Part shown: positions 23,491-32,032 of the stretch, in pieces
Position numbering within the stretch: the stretch's first letter is position 1
How the letters are laid out: the number at the start of each line of letters is the position of its first letter
Notes under the pieces: generated by a model
The model's input: only the letters and a program-made list of their open reading frames with translations
Told to the model about the DNA's origin: nothing
Database searches by the model: none
Source: Petrolisthes cinctipes
Lineage: Eukaryota; Arthropoda; Malacostraca; Decapoda; Porcellanidae
NCBI GenBank assembly: GCA_033782935.1
Contig: JAWQEG010001548.1
Location: forward strand, 201,001 to 265,000
DNA length: 64,000 nt
Direction of reading: 5' to 3'
Program-made: the position numbers and the translations under genes

Positions 23491-24782
23491 GTACGTCGTA
23501 AGTCCTATAAAAGAATAGGGTCCCCACGATTGCAATGAAATCGAGAGAAAGCAGTGCGCTTCTCCCGCACAGCAATGGTGCAGACTGGTGACCACCAAGA
23601 GACAGGATGTTTGGGAAAGTGGCCAGATGTTTTAAGGATAGAATTGAGAGTAACAGAGTGGAGCATATCACTGAAATAGGTCACAGCCTCGTCAGAGCTA
23701 CTAAAATCTGCCACAGAAGAGACCGGAGAAGCAAGCTCCTTAAAATGCTGCCAGTCAGCCTTCTCTAATCTCCACTGAGGTAGAAGAGACTGCGGTTCGT
23801 ACCTGTTATTTTCCAAGAGTATAGGGAAGTGGTCACTACCATATAAATCGGGCAACACACTCCATGTAAAATCCAACAGAGCACTTTGTGAGCAGAGGAA
23901 AATGTCAATGGCGGTAAGAGTCCCAGTAAGGTTGTGGAAATGTGTCACATCTCCCGTATTTAAAACCACTAATCCCTCATCCTAAATAATAGAAGCAAAA
24001 GAAAAAAAAACCTGGGATTGATCGACCTTTCACCCCACAGAGAATGGAGACCATTAAAATCACCCAATAAAATAATGGAAGAGGGATGGTCCCATACAAG
24101 ACGGTTGAGATCACCCCTCTCAACTGTAACACTGGGAGGAAGGTATAGACTGCACACAGTGTAGGGGCGGCCCATATAAACCATAACTGCTACAGCCTCA
24201 GCCTAGAGCTGAGTGTCAAGCTCCAGGTTTCGTGCATGAAACATCGCTTTGAACAAGGATAGCAGATCCACCATAGTGACCCTGCCCTTCAAAGGAATTG
24301 GAATTAAATGCAGAATATACATGAGGACTGGCAGGAATGGAGTCCCCAAGCCTTGCCTCTTGCAGACAAACACACACAGGGGAGAAGCGAGAGAGAAGAA
24401 CAACACGCAGTTCCTCCCAAGAGGCACACATGCCACGGCAATTCCACTGAAGGAACTTGAACAGTGTACACTTACTTTAACACAGCTTTTAGAGAAGCCT
24501 CACGGAGGGACTTCCCACTACCACCTTGACCAGAGGTTTTACCCAAACGAAATTTTTTCTCTAATCCTGGGCAACTAGAGGATGAGCGAACCCGAGGGTA
24601 GTACTTGGGGCAGTAATTGAGACCAGTACACAAATCCCTTAAGCGACTGTTATGTTACCTGAATGTGAAGGGAGATGAGCAGGGATATTCTTTGAAACAG
24701 CCACATTGGTATTGTCCTGTACAGTAGTGGTATCACTGACACAGGCAGTGACATCAACATCCATAATGCTGGTGGAAGAATG
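23491..24782 (-). pseudogene. LINE-A copy 4 endonuclease and ORF1 C-terminus
   Basis: Translations include IILLGDFNGLHSLWGE, LYGSDHFPILLENNRYEPQ and WWSPVCTIAVREKRTAFSRF (endonuclease and linker, frameshifted near 23975 and 24190). From about 24440 upward it holds the decayed Ser-rich tail of ORF1. Homology to copies 1 and 2 ends at about 24782. Confidence 0.85.
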
Positions 24783-25990
24783 GTATCCTCGCCCGTATCA
24801 CACCCATGGGTGGAGGAAAATACCGTTAGCGTTATGAAATAACTTCATACCTCACGGGGCATCACCAGACACAACATCCTTCAAACCTTCAAATTCTGCT
24901 GACTTGACAGCATTCTAGATTTTCCATGCTGAACTCCTGGTTGATAGATTTTACCTTATAATTATCTCTATGCTATAAAAACCATATATTGTAATCTTGT
25001 ATATAGAGTAAGGGACAATATATATTTACTCATATTTTTTTATTTAAACTTGTATCCAACATGTATATATTTCAAATATAATCTTACCTTTATCCAAGCC
25101 ACTGTTACAATCTGTCACGTACGGTTGGTATGGGACCTCAGAGAGAAGTCAGAGGGAAGCGTTGCAGTTAACGCCCTGTCCTGAGTGAGAAAGGATCTCC
25201 CTCTCTTGTTCTTATACTTGTAGATATCTTTGCACGACACGATTAGGGTGTCTTTTAAAATCTGTAATCTTGTAACTCTGATATATCTCAGTAAATAGAG
25301 ACAAGTCCAAGTTTTTACTCTAAACCTTGAGTAATTCCCCTTAGTTCCCCCAAACAGACTACGGATGGTAGGCTAAGTTGACACCAGCCCCGGCTGTGTA
25401 AGTGACAACGGGTGGTAAGTGACACCTGCCCCATCAAAGTAAGTTACATAAGTAGGTTACATAATTTGTAGGCAGCAGGTGGGATACGTACTGTTGGCTC
25501 CACTTCCGCGTTTACCACTTAGCGCTGCCAATGCTGAGCCACCCAAAAAATAGAATCCCGAAGTACTTGTGATCATGATGCGAACCACTCACTACCGAGT
25601 TAGATGGACAGAGCGGTTGGGTTGGGGAGAGTGACTCTGATAAAGTGTTGGTGTATGAATTCATCTCGGTTTCTCGAAACACTGCACACATCGACACTGT
25701 TGGTTGGTTGATTCATACTGACGTCTGTATATTTGGCCTAGACATTTTTAATCTTGTAATACATTACCAGGGTAATAATTAGTCCTGCCACATTGCATGG
25801 ATTGAATTTGTATACAAAAATATCAAAACATTTCTTTTTAGGTTTTGTGTTCATAATATTAGATTGATAATTTTTAGCAATACCCAGAATGATGATAAAA
25901 GTTGTGAGAAGGAGAGTGAGGTGGGAAAGAAGGGGGAGAGAAGCCGAATAGAAGGAACGAGGAAATTGTTAGGGAGAAAAGACAGAGTGA
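24783..25990. other. non-coding stretch, nothing recognised
   Basis: AT-rich in 24950-25110, more mixed after that. A segment beginning TGTCACGTAC at 25117 looks LTR-like at first glance, but no second copy, primer site or coding region supports it. Positions 25512-25697 are open on the minus strand for 61 codons without recognisable features. Confidence 0.4.
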
Positions 25991-26407
25991 TCATTGGGTA
26001 GTTAAGAGACTTAAGACCCCCCACAACAAAACATTATCCTCTGGTAACCAGTAACATAAAGTAATTATTAAGAAAATAAAAAAATCGACTGCCTCCGAGT
26101 AACCAAATTGGCTTCGCTTGCAATATTTTACAATACTAAGTAGGTGGTGGAAGGATTCATTATATAATATGGGAATATATTCAGGAGAAGTATTATTAAT
26201 GATATCATGTAAGCCACAATAGATTACACATCTGGCTGGGATCCAATTAAGTTTTTCGGATACCCAACACCTGAGAAGATCAGTGTTAGCACTCATAATA
26301 GCTCTTATACAAATTTTCTGAATAACATCCGAGACCTTAGCCTCCATCCAATTTTCGTCTCTTAGGAGAAGAATTTTCTGAGGGTGATTTGGATAGAAGT
26401 CCGTCAC
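25991..26407 (-). CDS. unrecognised ORF, 138 codons
   Basis: The product begins MTDFYPNHPQKILLLRDENW and contains LNWIPARCVIYCGLHDII, which loosely recalls the V.Y.G..D block of SGNH/GDSL-type esterases found in some LINE ORF1 proteins. The last 40 residues look hydrophobic and may be read-through of non-coding DNA. Further minus-strand pieces with protein-like composition lie upstream (26637-27435), so these may be parts of one decayed ORF1-type gene. The function is unknown. Confidence 0.3.
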   Translation of the reverse strand: MTDFYPNHPQKILLLRDENWMEAKVSDVIQKICIRAIMSANTDLLRCWVSEKLNWIPARCVIYCGLHDIINNTSPEYIPILYNESFHHLLSIVKYCKRSQFGYSEAVDFFIFLIITLCYWLPEDNVLLWGVLSLLTTQ

Positions 26408-26636
26408 TTCCTGTTGGTGGGCAGGTTGTTTTTTGCTATTTTGTTTTTAGATCGCATATTTTCTGTTGTAACTGATCGATAATTGAGTAAGCTGTTTTCA
26501 CTTCAGTATTTAGCATATCAATTTCCATGTCTTTTGTTTCCATCTTTTATTTTATTTTTTTCTAAGTCTGATGTTAATTTTATTATTGCACTCACATTAT
26601 TTTGAATGATAACAGCATCTGTTCCTGGATGACGTG

Positions 26637-27435
26637 TTATGCCTGCGGGTAGTGGTGGTGTCGATTGTTGGGAAAAGGGAGGGGTAGGGGCGGCAAGGGC
26701 GTGAATGTGGGAGGGCGGGCGATGAGCTGAGAGATGTTCGGAAGCAGCGGCTGAGTGATGTTAGGGTTCACCATCGGCTGAATGGCGTCATGGCTTAACA
26801 GCGGCGGAGTGGAGTCATGACTCAGTGGTTGCATGTCGTCATGTTGCAGCGTCTGAGCGATGGCGGGGTGCGTTGATTGGGCAGTCTCCATGTCAGGTCG
26901 CAGCGGTGAAGCGTTGTCGGGAAGCAGTGAACAATCGGTGTCAAGAGTGCAGCGGCTGGATGACGTCAGAGTCAGGTGCCTGGTCTGCTGCGGGTGCAAG
27001 TGTTACCTGGTACAGGTGTTGCCAGGTGCATGGTGTCAGGTGCTGTGTCTGGATGGGAGTTCTGGAGTATAATGTTAATAAGTTCATTTTTGTATACCCA
27101 AACTTTTTTCAATCCCATTGCTCGGCATTGCTTCTGAATTTCTGTCTTGTGGATTTTTTTGTTCTTAATTTCTCTTGATGGTAATTGCCGAGATGGTTCA
27201 CTGCTGGGTGGCAGGTCTGTGTAGTTTGCGTTAACGGGTCTGTCTCAGCCATGGTTAACAAGGGGGTCGCTGCAAACTCCTCTGCCATGGCTTGGTAAAC
27301 ACTGCCAGTATTGAATTTAATATAGCTATTTTCTTTAAAAATTATTCCCGTGTCTTTTCCTAAATAAGAACTTATAAATTCCACATTATTATGAAACCAC
27401 TTAATATATTCAAATTCTTTCTTGCTTTCATGCAC
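26637..27435 (-). pseudogene. decayed minus-strand coding region, unknown
   Basis: Two open pieces are 27109-27435 (starts MHESKKEFEYIKWFHNN, polar) and 26637-26999 (Pro/Thr/His-rich with imperfect repeats of the type QPLSHD.TPPLLSHD). Between them are stops. A possible coiled-coil stretch (SAIIKLTSDLEKNKIK) follows near 26560-26600. This order (charged N-terminus, Pro-rich linker, coiled coil, then the 25991-26407 ORF) would fit a retroelement ORF1, but no conserved motif confirms it. Confidence 0.3.
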
Positions 27436-27678
27436 TGTACAATTGAGGGTTTGGTTGGAGTGTCGCTAGGCATGCTTCGGTAAAAATGCTGTCCCACACA
27501 ACAACAACATCAGAAGTAACCTCCACACGAACACGATTAATAATTTCCTTTTTAAAAATTAGTTAACTTTTATTTTCTTCTCTACACAGAGTCACTAAGT
27601 TCACCAAACCTCCATTTATACTATAGAGGCACTTGAGTCACTGTATTAAGTCCACGTGTGGTAATTAAAAGGAAATAA
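27436..27678. other. gap with no gene seen
   Basis: AT-rich spacer between two minus-strand ORF regions; nothing recognisable. Confidence 0.4.
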
Positions 27679-28155
27679 TTATGTGGGAGCTGATAATGTG
27701 TCCGTCCTCCCGTCCTTCACCACCAAAGAGAGGGAGAGAATGTGTGTGTGTTTGTGGAAGAGAAATTGTGAGTTGCGAAACCCCCCGACCTTTCCGCAAC
27801 CCTGAGAAACACCGCGGATACAATGCCAGAAAATCGCCGGTGTCCTTCCTAAGGCCTGCCTAGGGGGCAGAAGTGGTGCACCCCCAACTAATCTGACAGG
27901 TTGACTTGATGAGTCATACATCGCTGGTGCTATGCTGGTGTACCCCAGGGACACCGGGGACCCTTCTACGGCCTGCCCTGGGGGCAGCGGTGGCACGCCA
28001 CCAACTAATCTGACAGGTTGACTCGATGAGTCATACACCCCAAGGACCTGTCCGCCAGTGACAAGACATACCGCCGGAGCTGCCGCTGTGCTCCCCAGGG
28101 ATGCCATGGATGAAGCTGGGATGCATCCCAGGCTGTTTCCTACCAGAGCTGTCAT
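27679..28155 (-). CDS. unrecognised ORF with an internal repeat
   Basis: 158 open codons starting MTALVGNSLGCIPASSMAS. Two copies of YDSSSQPVRLVGG.P.LPP.QA, about 120 bp apart in DNA (27845-27925 and 27965-28045), form a tandem duplication inside the frame. The repeats are GC-rich and each ends in a conserved CTAATCTGACAGGTTGACT block. The C-terminal third (Leu/Ser-rich, HTHILSLSL) looks non-coding. It may be a first exon or a minisatellite read by chance. Confidence 0.3.
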   Translation of the reverse strand: MTALVGNSLGCIPASSMASLGSTAAAPAVCLVTGGQVLGVYDSSSQPVRLVGGVPPLPPGQAVEGSPVSLGYTSIAPAMYDSSSQPVRLVGGAPLLPPRQALGRTPAIFWHCIRGVSQGCGKVGGFRNSQFLFHKHTHILSLSLVVKDGRTDTLSAPT

Positions 28156-28335
28156 GTCGCTCTATTTGACCTGACCTGCTGACTGCTTTGTTTGCAGACG
28201 GCATGGGGGGTGGGTCACGATTTTTAATAGAAGCCGATGGTGTGTGGGTCAGAGCACAGTCTTTTTTGTCCTAGACAACACAGTCAACAACTAGTAGTAG
28301 CATCTCCTACAATCACCACCACTTCAAGCATCACC

Positions 28336-28602
28336 ATGGCCTCCGAAGACCTATTTACCCAGCAGATTGAGGGCAGCAATACCTTATCCGTGGAAGTGAA
28401 GGGGGAATGGTCCATTGTGCCGACTATGATACCTACGAATACTACAACCGAGGCTATCGTGCATGCTACTCCTCCCATTCCAGCATTCTCACTCAATGGG
28501 AGAGGGAGAGGAAGGTGCCGTGGCAAGAAAATGGTGAGGATGGAGCCCCAAGCCAGGCTGAAGAGTAGGAAGCTGTGGCAGCTAGAATCATGTATCCGGC
28601 AC
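28336..28602 (+). CDS. possible small ORF or exon before the CCAAT-box array
   Basis: The ATG at 28336 has a strong context (CACCATGGCC). The product MASEDLFTQQIEGSNTLSVE is polar and runs to a basic GRGRGRCRGKK stretch. The frame stays open to 28866, but beyond about 28602 it only translates the 90-bp repeat array, which is unlikely to be protein. A GTGAGG after GKKM (near 28532) could be a splice donor. No known domain. Confidence 0.25.
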
Positions 28603-28620
28603 AAACATCAGCCCTCATTG

Positions 28621-28850
28621 CTGATTGGTCATAATATGGGACTCGTGAGCCAACACCACTTTACCACGTGTACAGAATCACAGACCCATCACATCACCGC
28701 TTGTTGCTTCCTGATTGGTCATAAAGTGGTGCTCTTGATCACACACCACCTTGCCACGCTACAGAATCAAGAGACCCATTGCACCATGTCTCACTGCTCT
28801 CTGATTGGTTGTTATTATTACCCTTATGATATTGTAATGCCTTTATATGT
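28621..28850 (+). promoter_or_regulatory. promoter-like array: three CTGATTGG boxes at exact 90-bp spacing, then TATA-like box
   Basis: CTGATTGGT(C/T) occurs at 28621, 28711 and 28801, three imperfect 90-bp units that also share CACCACTTTACCACG/CACCACCTTGCCACG and CAGAATCA. CTGATTGG is the inverted CCAAT box bound by NF-Y. A CTTTATATG TATA-like sequence follows at 28841-28849. It lies 170 bp upstream of the first ATG of the MADF-like gene at 29022, the natural candidate for its target. Confidence 0.55.
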
Positions 28851-29021
28851 TCGCATGTCTCACTGAATAAACCAGATTAAAACCTCACCACTAGTCTTCA
28901 TCTAAACCTCTCTTAAACCTCCAAGTAAAGAGTGCTTTTATAGAGTACCTACCAATTAAGGATTATAGACACACTTAAGAGAGGTAACTCATAAGACTAG
29001 AGTAGCTGCCGCTACAAAGCC

Positions 29022-30751
29022 ATGGATGATCCGGATTTCTACGACGAGGATGAGGATCAGGACGACACGTTGTCCCAAGTAGTTGGCAAGAGGTGTCAAC
29101 GAGCAGGATCTCAGATGTCAAGCTCACAGGAGGTGGAGGCTGCAGCTATTTTACTACAAGGGCACGGCGAAGAAATTCCGGATCACCCAACTGAAGGCTG
29201 CCGTAATGGGAATAAATCGTGAGTAAATTGCTATAGTATTACCCTATGAACATTTGCTGTGGAGCGTACGTTCAGAGTCTACTTAATAGAGCATGGACGC
29301 TGGTTTTTACTTATGTGTTTAATATTGTTGTGTATACATTTAACAGTTCAGTAATGCTGTGAGAGTGAGCGTTTTCCCATTCGTAAACATCTACTTGCAT
29401 CTCTTTTTTTAGGGATAACTTTAACATTTTACATGTAAGCCCAAAGTGCCATTTTAATGTAAGGTGCAGTGCCCTCCTTCATTTACCTATGTGCATTTTG
29501 TTTTAAAAATTTCAGCTACAACTCTGAAGACGTGGATGGACAATATGAGGACATGGTATGGGAAGATCTGTCAGACCAAGTCCGGCCAGGCACCTGTTGA
29601 GGCGGATATGACGGAGCGGGACCGGTGGATATACAATACCTTCAGTTTCTTCCGCATCCATATAGTGGCCGGACAACACAGGTAAGTTATAAATTATATG
29701 CTGTACAGAAGTTTAAGCTGGATATTGATTGTTCTCTATTTAACATTTCAGATTTAATTTCAATGACATATTTGTAATAGTGTTTAATGTATTTAGTTTC
29801 CTATTACATATTGCTTTTGCTTCCAAAAAATAAGAAAAAAGAAAAAATCCTTTTCCAGCACTTCCCATCCGCATCCCAGGGTGCAGCTCCATCCACGTCT
29901 CGGGGGTATAATGTCTACCCTGAAGAGGAACTCCACTGTCCTCAGTCTCAGCAGCAGCGCCAGGAGACGAGGTCCCTGTCACCTGAGTCGGCAGAAACAC
30001 CGAGTTCTTCCCGCCGCTGGACCCTTGCTGCTGCTCGAGAGGAAGGACGAGTGGAGGAGTTGGGGGTTCGGGAGCTGCTGGAGTCAGTAAGTAACAAAAA
30101 TATAGTTTAGCCTCACCAGTCAGTCATTATGTTTGATATACTCCAGTGATAACTTGAGAGTGCAAGATATATTTCCATTGGATAAATCTTTATGTTTTAT
30201 TGTCCATTAAAAAAAAAACGGTCAACAGTGTTTTCATGCATCATGCATCACTCAAATTTTCTTCCACGTCGCACATGCAAGCGTAGATGGTGATGTACGT
30301 ACATGAAGAGGAGGAGCCGCGTGACGACCCCACATTAACTCCTCAAGAGAGGGCCGTCGATTCGTTCACCACCTTCTTGAACTCCTTGATGAGGAAACTG
30401 ACTCCTTCTGAGTTCAAGAAGGCGGTTGGACAGATCATAAACATGGTCCTCACCAAGTTGTTCGATGACCCCTATTCTACCTCATCACTGCAGGGACAAC
30501 ACCCCCAGCAGCCCCACTACTACCACCACCAAATGCACCCGATGGCTCCACCACCACCACCACAACCACCACCACCTCATCATCAGCATCAATACTATCA
30601 ACCGGGCCCTTCCTCAATACCAGACTTCTCCTTCCGGACGTCCCTTCTGGGATCTCATGAGGGCCTAGGGAGGTTATTAACCCCAACGAGGACCGCGAGG
30701 AAGAGGTTAACCTCCACTCCGGAGAAGAGGATGTCTTCACATGAAGAGTGA
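29022..30751 (+). CDS. multi-exon MADF/Myb-SANT-like DNA-binding protein gene (frames partly inconsistent)
   Basis: Exon-like pieces with GT/AG borders are 29022-29218, 29516-29681, 29859-30086 and 30287-30751. The second encodes LKTWMDNMRTWYGKICQTKS and WIYNTFSFFRIHIV, the core of a MADF/Myb-SANT-like trihelix. The last has an acidic start, a BESS-like segment (SFTTFLNSLMRKLTPSEFKK) and a His/Pro-rich tail. Exons 3 and 4 join in phase. Exon 1 joins exon 2 in phase only through a frame different from its ATG frame (reading FYYKGTAKKFRI), and exon 2 to 3 is also off by one. Either the gene is decaying or the exon borders differ. Such proteins are transcription factors or Harbinger-transposon partners. 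Confidence 0.5.
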
Positions 30752-30769
30752 GTGAAGGGACTCTCATCA

Positions 30770-31268
30770 CCATCATCTTCATCCTCATCATCACTAGCAT
30801 CATCAGCATCATCACCATCATCAGCATCACTTTCATCATCAGCATTATCATCACTAGCATCCTCATCATCACCATCATCCTCATCCTCATCACTAGCATC
30901 ATCATCATCACTAGCATCATCATCACCATCAGCATCATCACCATCATCATCATCATAATTATCAATATCATCACTAGCATCATTATCATCATCACTAGAA
31001 ACATGATCATCATCATTATCATCATCACTAGCATCATCATCATCAGCATTATCATTACCACCATCATCATTATCATAATCACCATCATCATCATCATCAG
31101 TAGCATCATCATCATCATCACTAGCATCATCATCATCATCACTAGCATCATCATCATCATCATCATCACAAGCATCATCATCAGCATCACTAGCATCATC
31201 ATTAGTATCATCATCATCACTATCATCATCATCATCATCACTAGCATCATCATCATCATCATCATCAT
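30770..31268. repeat. ATC trinucleotide microsatellite, 0.5 kb
   Basis: Nearly pure ATC repeats interrupted regularly by ACTAGC and AGC units. It starts just after the stop of the MADF-like gene and so may lie in its 3' UTR. Long ORFs on both strands here are only the repeat translated. Confidence 0.9.
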
Positions 31269-31358
31269 TGTAAAGGAATACCCAGGATCTTGTATCTTAT
31301 TGAAGTTTGATCATTCTGAGGCCGAGGAAAACGAGGAGAAAAAACATACCTGTATACA

Positions 31359-31364
31359 TTTATT
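31359..31364 (-). terminator. poly(A) signal AATAAA of a minus-strand transcript
   Basis: AATAAA on the minus strand lies 35 bp beyond the left end of the DIRS-like element. Without the element it would be about 140 bp after the stop codon of the exon at 38950-39199, a plausible 3' UTR length. Assignment to that gene is inference. Confidence 0.4.
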
Positions 31365-31397
31365 TACAATAACTTAAATTCAAATTCAAACATGTAT

Positions 31398-31619
31398 TTA
31401 TTGGTATAGTGAAACCAGCACAGCTGGATTGCTATAGAATAGGCCCCTTCACAAGCCCAGGCCCCGTATAGGCATAATCTGGGTTGGAAGGGTCAATTCC
31501 GTGACGTTCATCAGAAGTAAATAAAATTCAAATCTGGCGCTGTACTGATAGTGGAGCCACCTGGTGGTGGCGCGGTGAGGTATTAAGCCCCTCCTCCGCT
31601 GAATACCGCTCGCTCACTC
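31398..31619 (+). repeat. DIRS-like left inverted terminal repeat
   Basis: Pairs with 38589-38812 in reverse complement almost perfectly over 220 bp. It begins TTATTGGTATAGTGAAACC; the right copy has TTGTG in place of TATAGTG, so left and right ends can be told apart. Confidence 0.92.
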
Positions 31620-32032
31620 TGTCGCGGAACACGTCTCAGTCAACATCTACGCTCCTCGCTGCTACGCTATGGTATTGTGTCACGTGTTCCTGCTAATATT
31701 TTCTTTTGTGTTCTAGTGGCTAGCCTGCTTTGCAGATGTATCGTGTGTGTTTTCTAGGAGGGTTTTAGGTGTTTATGGGGGTTTTTTCTTCGTTAGGACT
31801 GAGTTCTTTTTTCCTTAGCGAAGGGGGCTTTTCAGCCCCTTTTTTCGGAGTTTTTCTCCGTCTTTCCCCCCCTTTCACCTTTCCTCCTGCCACTAGTACA
31901 TGCTTCGTGTGTATTTTATCGGGGTTTCTGGGGTTTTTAGCGAGGTTAGTGGGCGCCACGTGGGACTTCTCCGCCCCACGTGGTGAGCACATGGGGTCTT
32001 TGCAGCCCTTCCTCTTGCCTTCCCCGATTATT

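Larger units (their letters stand above)
6688..24782 (-). mobile_element. LINE-A copy 4, split into four pieces by later insertions
   Basis: Four collinear minus-strand pieces of one LINE-A copy are 6688-7371 (3' UTR and RNase H), 8484-9325 (RT thumb region), 21231-22195 (RT fingers/palm) and 23491-24782 (endonuclease and ORF1 C-terminus). Each junction matches uninterrupted LINE-A sequence at the same point in copies 1 or 2. The 3' end carries the family tail of TGAT repeats. The 5' end is truncated inside ORF1 at about 24782. Its divergence from copies 1-3 suggests that it is older. Confidence 0.8.

Noticed and set aside
25117..25400. LTR-like sequence beginning TGTCACGTAC
   Set aside because: No second LTR, primer-binding site, polypurine tract or gag-pol was found nearby.
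27844..28046. Tandem YDSSSQPVRLVGG repeats as a bacterial-type surface repeat
   Set aside because: Only two copies in a short ORF of unknown status; more likely a local DNA duplication.
28603..28866. C-terminal half of the ORF starting near 28237
   Set aside because: It translates the three 90-bp promoter-like repeats, so it is unlikely to be protein.
30748..31377. Long ORFs on both strands (poly-Ile/Thr and poly-Met)
   Set aside because: They only translate the ATC microsatellite, and all frames are equally open.
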